Positions 60,338 through 64,000 of a stretch of 64,000 bases of DNA are shown here, in pieces. The notes beneath the pieces were generated by a model that made no database searches, was not told the DNA's origin, and was given only the letters and a program-made list of their open reading frames with translations. Numbering within the stretch: position 1 is the first letter of the stretch; each line of letters starts with the position of its first letter. The translations under genes were made by a program, and so were the position numbers. This stretch comes from Tilletiaria anomala UBC 951 (lineage: Eukaryota; Basidiomycota; Exobasidiomycetes; Georgefischeriales; Tilletiariaceae), in the NCBI RefSeq assembly GCF_000711695.1, contig NW_013546987.1:85814-149813 (forward strand). The letters are read 5' to 3'.

Positions 60338-61432
60338 CTATGATGGCTTTGAGTCGTTCCGACTCTGGAAGCTGTTGGAGTTTGGAGAGGTTGGGGCGAC
60401 TGCTTCGAAATGACGGATGCCAAAGTTGTGCAATGCCTTCCTTTCCCGGGACATCCAGATACATATGATAGCGAAGAACACTCGATCATGCTCTGATCTC
60501 TCTTTACAAAAAAATCGCAATGTCAGCTCTCCTGGGCGCCCACTCCCCCGGGGCTCAATGGGCCGATCGGTTGTTGCTACCACGGCGTGCGGACACTGGA
60601 CCCGACACCCGTCCGACTTGTACCGAACCCAAAAGCGACATTGGAAGGGAGATAAGGGTGCGAGGTGTGAAACAGTAAAGGACATGGTAGGGACTGGGGG
60701 ACATGAGGTGACGAGAGAAGCAGAAGGACCTCTAACTGTTGTGTGATCGAACCCCCGACATTGCTGTCGCTCCGCCCACCTGCCGGGATCACAGCTTCCA
60801 TCCATCTGTTGTCTTCGGTACACCGCCCAGTATAGTATGCACATCGCACACAGGACCTTCTTGCCCTTTGCAATACCCCCAAGGCGAGTCAACTGACCGC
60901 ACAAGGGCACTATTTCATGCGCAGAGTGCATGAGATTGTGAAGGCGAGAACTTGTTGGGGATGTCCATTGTGGGCGGTGGCGTGGGCTACCCATGAAACT
61001 GTGATACGTATAATCATCCTGTGGCGTCGAATGCTCCCATGGTAGATTGCCCGCGCTCTCCTTGCCGAATTTTTGATTCATACATACGTGGTTGATATGA
61101 TTCAGTCCCAGACAGCGTGGCAGATATGTTCGAGGATGCAAGTACTTTTGAGTCTTCGTAAACCTGTCGTAACTCGTAAACCAGACCAAGGCAGGTTGAA
61201 TCCTGTCGAAGAATGAGCGATGCCTGCATATGGGTCGATAAGAGCGCACCATCGCACGCGCCAGCACATGCCCCCGCACACATGGAAAACTGTTCCAAAG
61301 ATGATATGATAGAGTCAAGTACAATTGTCCGTTTGGCGAGAAGCGAACGCCGGCTGCAGCCATAGAGAGTTGTAGGATGAGGTGATGCTGGAAGCAATAG
61401 AGAGAGTGTGCATATTGCAACGCCTCGCACAT
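60338..61432 (-). CDS. Unexplained 364-codon open frame, possible orphan gene
   Basis: One uninterrupted ATG-to-stop frame of 364 codons with no recognised gene on the other strand to explain it. The peptide is rich in Arg, His, Ser, Cys and Tyr and shows no domain, signal or membrane layout. Length alone is unlikely by chance in this base composition, but the composition is unlike the neighbouring proteins. It lies about 500 bp downstream of, and on the same strand as, the Mid2-like gene, so it may be part of a long 3' UTR. Confidence 0.25.
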   Translation of the reverse strand: MCEALQYAHSLYCFQHHLILQLSMAAAGVRFSPNGQLYLTLSYHLWNSFPCVRGHVLARAMVRSYRPICRHRSFFDRIQPALVWFTSYDRFTKTQKYLHPRTYLPRCLGLNHINHVCMNQKFGKESAGNLPWEHSTPQDDYTYHSFMGSPRHRPQWTSPTSSRLHNLMHSAHEIVPLCGQLTRLGGIAKGKKVLCAMCILYWAVYRRQQMDGSCDPGRWAERQQCRGFDHTTVRGPSASLVTSCPPVPTMSFTVSHLAPLSPFQCRFWVRYKSDGCRVQCPHAVVATTDRPIEPRGSGRPGELTLRFFCKERSEHDRVFFAIICIWMSRERKALHNFGIRHFEAVAPTSPNSNSFQSRNDSKPS

Positions 61433-61927
61433 CTGCCGTCGATAGCTAGGTAGATAGACGGGTATGGTGGAAGGACCCGAAAGAAAAAAGGAGCAGCAGA
61501 TCCGACCCGACTACTTGATCCGAACATATAGAGAAAGAAAGTAACGAGTGTGTCGGTCGAGATCCCAGTAGGAATAGATGGGTGGGAGCTGAGGGATTCG
61601 GTGGGAAGGAGACGTCATGCCGCCGCCACCGCAGCGTGTGCGGCGAGGCGACGGTGATGATGGTGTTGGATGAAGAGGCCCCAACCCGGAGACGAATAAA
61701 TGAGGTACAAGTACAAAAGGTCCTGAAGGGCGGGCGCTTGGTGGTTGAATGGGTGGGCGACGCACGGACGGGGTGGACGTGGGAATGGGGGGAAGGGCAG
61801 CTCGCGCAGATGAGGGCCTGCCCTCTTCGCTGCGAGTTGGGGGTGAGAGGAGGAGAGCCGCGGGAACCGGTACAACGTACAGCGCACAGCGCATGAGCCA
61901 CGGACATAATCGCGTGCCTGTCCCTCG
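61433..61927. other. 3' flank of Mid2-like gene
   Basis: 495 bp, purine/pyrimidine-biased, with overlapping frames of 100-160 codons on the minus strand that show only low-complexity Ser/Pro/Arg sequence. Confidence 0.4.
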
Positions 61928-63304
61928 TCACATGCGCGGGTTGCCGTACGCATCGTACCCGGTCGGTGTCGCAGTGATGCGGCCGTACGGGTCGGCAAAG
62001 CCATGAGCGGACTGGAGGTCGTGCGCGTAATGCGGGTCTATGTAGCCGCCGCCACTCGCGGGGTCTAGCGCGGCGCTGACCTGCCCGCCGCCGCCCATGT
62101 CGTGGCCGCTGTACCCGGGAGCAGCGCCGTACCCGCCAGCGTAGCCAACGCCGCCGTGATGCCCATAGTCGGCGCCGGGCGCGCCGGTGGCGTAGTTGGC
62201 ATAGCCGGCGCTGTAGCCAGCCTGGTCATATCCGCCGGGTACGACGCCGCCCGGTGCAGAGCTGTAGGCGGTGTGCGCCATGCTAGACTGCGCGTCATAG
62301 CCCGATGGCGTGTATCCGACGCCATTGACCGGGTAGCCAACGGGTGGCGCGGCGGACAGGGCGGTGGTGGAGCCGGTGAAGCTGCTACGTCCTGCGTACT
62401 TTTCGTCCATTTCGCCGTGCTGCCCGCCACTCATGGGGCCGCTGCCGCCGACAACTCCAGCGGCGCCGTCAAGCCCATCGTCGGACAGCTCGTCACCCAT
62501 GTCGAAGCCGGCGCCGCCGGTGCGCCGCGCGGGGAGCGGCTGCATGGCGGCGCCAGTGCCGTCGTTGTCGGCCTTGAGCTCGGGCCACTTGATGTCGTTC
62601 TCGTCGTAGTCGTATCCGCTGAAACGCTTGTTGCCGAATTTGAAGTAGAGGAAGGCGAGTAGCGCGATCAGCGCGACGCCGCCGGCGACCGAGACGCCGA
62701 TGATAAGGCCTGTATGGCTGCCAGAGGAGCCCGAGCCGGACGAGTCGCCGTTGCCCGTCGGCGTCGGCGTCGACGAGATCACCGTCACGGCCAACTGTGC
62801 GGTGGCGTAGAAGGCGGAGCTCGACGACGCCGAAGCAGCACTTGCCGACGCAGCCGCAAGCGACGCCGCAACCGAGGCGAGCGACGCGGATTCCGCGGAG
62901 TTCGAGGACAGCTGCGCGGCGATTGATGAGGACGACGCGGCTGCCGCGCTGGACGACGACGCGGCTGCGCTGGACGATGACGCGGCCGCTGCGGACGAGG
63001 AGGATGCTGATGCCGCAGATGAGGAGCTGCTTGCCGATGCGGCAGCGGTCGAAGAGTCGTTGCCCCCAGGAAAACCTACTCCGAGGCGCTTGACGAAAAC
63101 GCCGCTATCGCCGCCTGGTGCTGCTGCTACTACTGCAGCTGCTCTTCGTCGCCTGATGGGCTGAGCCGGTTGCGAGTGGGACAGGCCGCGCGTGGCGTGT
63201 TGGTTGCTGTCATGCACACCGGGCAAGGCAGTGAGCCCATCGGCGAGGATGGTCGCGGGGGCGACGGCGATGAGGGTTGCGGTGAGGATCCGTGATGCCC
63301 GCAT
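61928..63304 (-). CDS. Mid2/WSC-like single-pass surface protein
   Basis: Single exon, 458 aa. Signal peptide at the N-terminus (MRASRILTATLIAVAPATIL); an ectodomain of about 90 Ser/Ala residues in runs (likely O-mannosylated); one membrane helix at about 200-222 (GLIIGVSVAGGVALIALLAF) followed by KFGNKR; and a cytosolic tail with DYDENDIKWPELK, a motif I know from basidiomycete membrane proteins of this type, then Gly/Tyr-rich repeats (for example PGGYDQAGYSAGYANY). The layout is that of yeast Mid2/Mtl1 or WSC wall-stress sensors, without the Cys-rich WSC domain. Role as a wall sensor is inferred from layout only. Confidence 0.7.
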   Translation of the reverse strand: MRASRILTATLIAVAPATILADGLTALPGVHDSNQHATRGLSHSQPAQPIRRRRAAAVVAAAPGGDSGVFVKRLGVGFPGGNDSSTAAASASSSSSAASASSSSAAAASSSSAAASSSSAAAASSSSIAAQLSSNSAESASLASVAASLAAASASAASASSSSAFYATAQLAVTVISSTPTPTGNGDSSGSGSSGSHTGLIIGVSVAGGVALIALLAFLYFKFGNKRFSGYDYDENDIKWPELKADNDGTGAAMQPLPARRTGGAGFDMGDELSDDGLDGAAGVVGGSGPMSGGQHGEMDEKYAGRSSFTGSTTALSAAPPVGYPVNGVGYTPSGYDAQSSMAHTAYSSAPGGVVPGGYDQAGYSAGYANYATGAPGADYGHHGGVGYAGGYGAAPGYSGHDMGGGGQVSAALDPASGGGYIDPHYAHDLQSAHGFADPYGRITATPTGYDAYGNPRM

Positions 63305-64000
63305 GATGTGGAAAAGAAAGAAAGAGGGAAAGAGGGTGGTGGGTGTACTGCGCGCTTGCTGGATACGCTTTCAAGCACGAAGATGCTCGGTCGGTTGGTG
63401 GATCGATCAATCGATACAAAGACTTCCAAAAAGGAAGAGCGATAGGGATAGATGGTGCGTTGCGAATCCTGCCCCGCCGTCGTGCTGGTGCTGACGGACG
63501 ATGCAGGCGTGCGGTCTACTTCGGAGACGGAGTCCTTGCCTTCTTTCCGCGTTGATGGAAAAGGGGGGGGATCCGGGAAAGAGAAGTAGGCGCGGTGCTG
63601 CCCACTCTTGCTCGCCTCTGTGCGGTGAGCGAGATGGCGCTTGCCGGGGTGTTTGGATATGTACTCCTAAGCAGGGGCTGCGGCTACGGCTGCTTGTGCC
63701 CCCAGCAGGTTGTAAAAGAGTAGCGTGAGGGGCAAGGAGGGGTGCAAGTTGGTTGCTTTACTTGTGCGTTGCTAGCTCTTCTAGCGACTCTACCAGGGAA
63801 GGAGTGTGTATGTTATGAAGAGGGAGACAATGAATCCGACGAGGACGAATGACAACATCTGTGTGCCATGCATGTATTGTCTATCATATTATGGCAAGTG
63901 GAGGGTGAGAGGGGGAGGATGTCTGCTCGCGATAGCCATAACTGGGCTGATGAGATGGCGAGACTGCTGCACTGCTTGAGTGGAGTCCAGGCATCACACC
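63305..64000. promoter_or_regulatory. Upstream region of the Mid2-like gene to window end
   Basis: 696 bp. Long pyrimidine-rich stretches on the minus strand (about 63306-63335 and 63560-63590) suit a 5' UTR/promoter. No further gene start is supported. Confidence 0.35.

Overview
The window is nuclear DNA of a basidiomycete fungus, most probably Ustilaginomycotina (smut-related yeasts and moulds). The call rests on short GT-AG introns (56-290 nt, mostly 60-100), on serine/alanine-rich disordered tails, and on the gene set: URC4 (DUF1688), a TPX2-like protein, a PL14 lyase and a Mid2-like wall protein. The phylum is well supported; the sub-phylum is my inference. I joined exons by hand, using GT-AG sites, codon phase and family motifs. 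All introns below are therefore predictions, most of them supported by restored conserved protein blocks.

Layout. 0.5-10.8 kb: CIA2 (cytosolic Fe-S targeting, -), MAP2 (methionine aminopeptidase 2, +), a GPI-anchored PL14 lyase (-), a TPX2-domain protein (+) and MET8 (sirohaem synthesis, -). 11.4-20.2 kb: CRS1 (cysteinyl-tRNA synthetase with two possible starts, +), ATP2 (F1 beta, +), PRE8 (proteasome alpha2, -) and ISU1 (mitochondrial Fe-S scaffold, +). 20.5-37.1 kb: LAA1/HEATR5 (-), UBP2 (+), a BCKDK/Pkp2-type mitochondrial kinase (+) and REX3 (+). 37.5-42.8 kb: an intron-containing tRNA-Thr(CGT), a CHA1-type serine/threonine dehydratase, URC4, an SSAT-like acetyltransferase and a doubtful small gene. 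43.2-51.3 kb: a BTB/POZ protein, a TMEM70-like mitochondrial membrane protein, RPB12 and an alpha-arrestin. 51.3-56.3 kb is a gene-poor stretch holding a 368-bp MITE-like element. 56.3-64 kb: an amino-acid permease, a small multi-exon, possibly secreted protein, an unexplained 364-codon open frame and a Mid2-like surface protein.

The genes are mostly housekeeping and do not form one pathway. Several touch sulfur, iron and mitochondria: CIA2, ISU1, MET8, CRS1, ATP2, the kinase and the TMEM70-like protein. I see no gene cluster, CRISPR, prophage or intact autonomous transposon. The most useful observations are structural: a 6-nt microexon in CIA2, an 18-nt exon in ISU1, a mitochondrial/cytosolic start pair in CRS1, introns that stay open in frame, a hydrophobic tail on MET8, a ~250-residue insertion in a kinase ATP lid, a MITE-like element and an orphan open frame.
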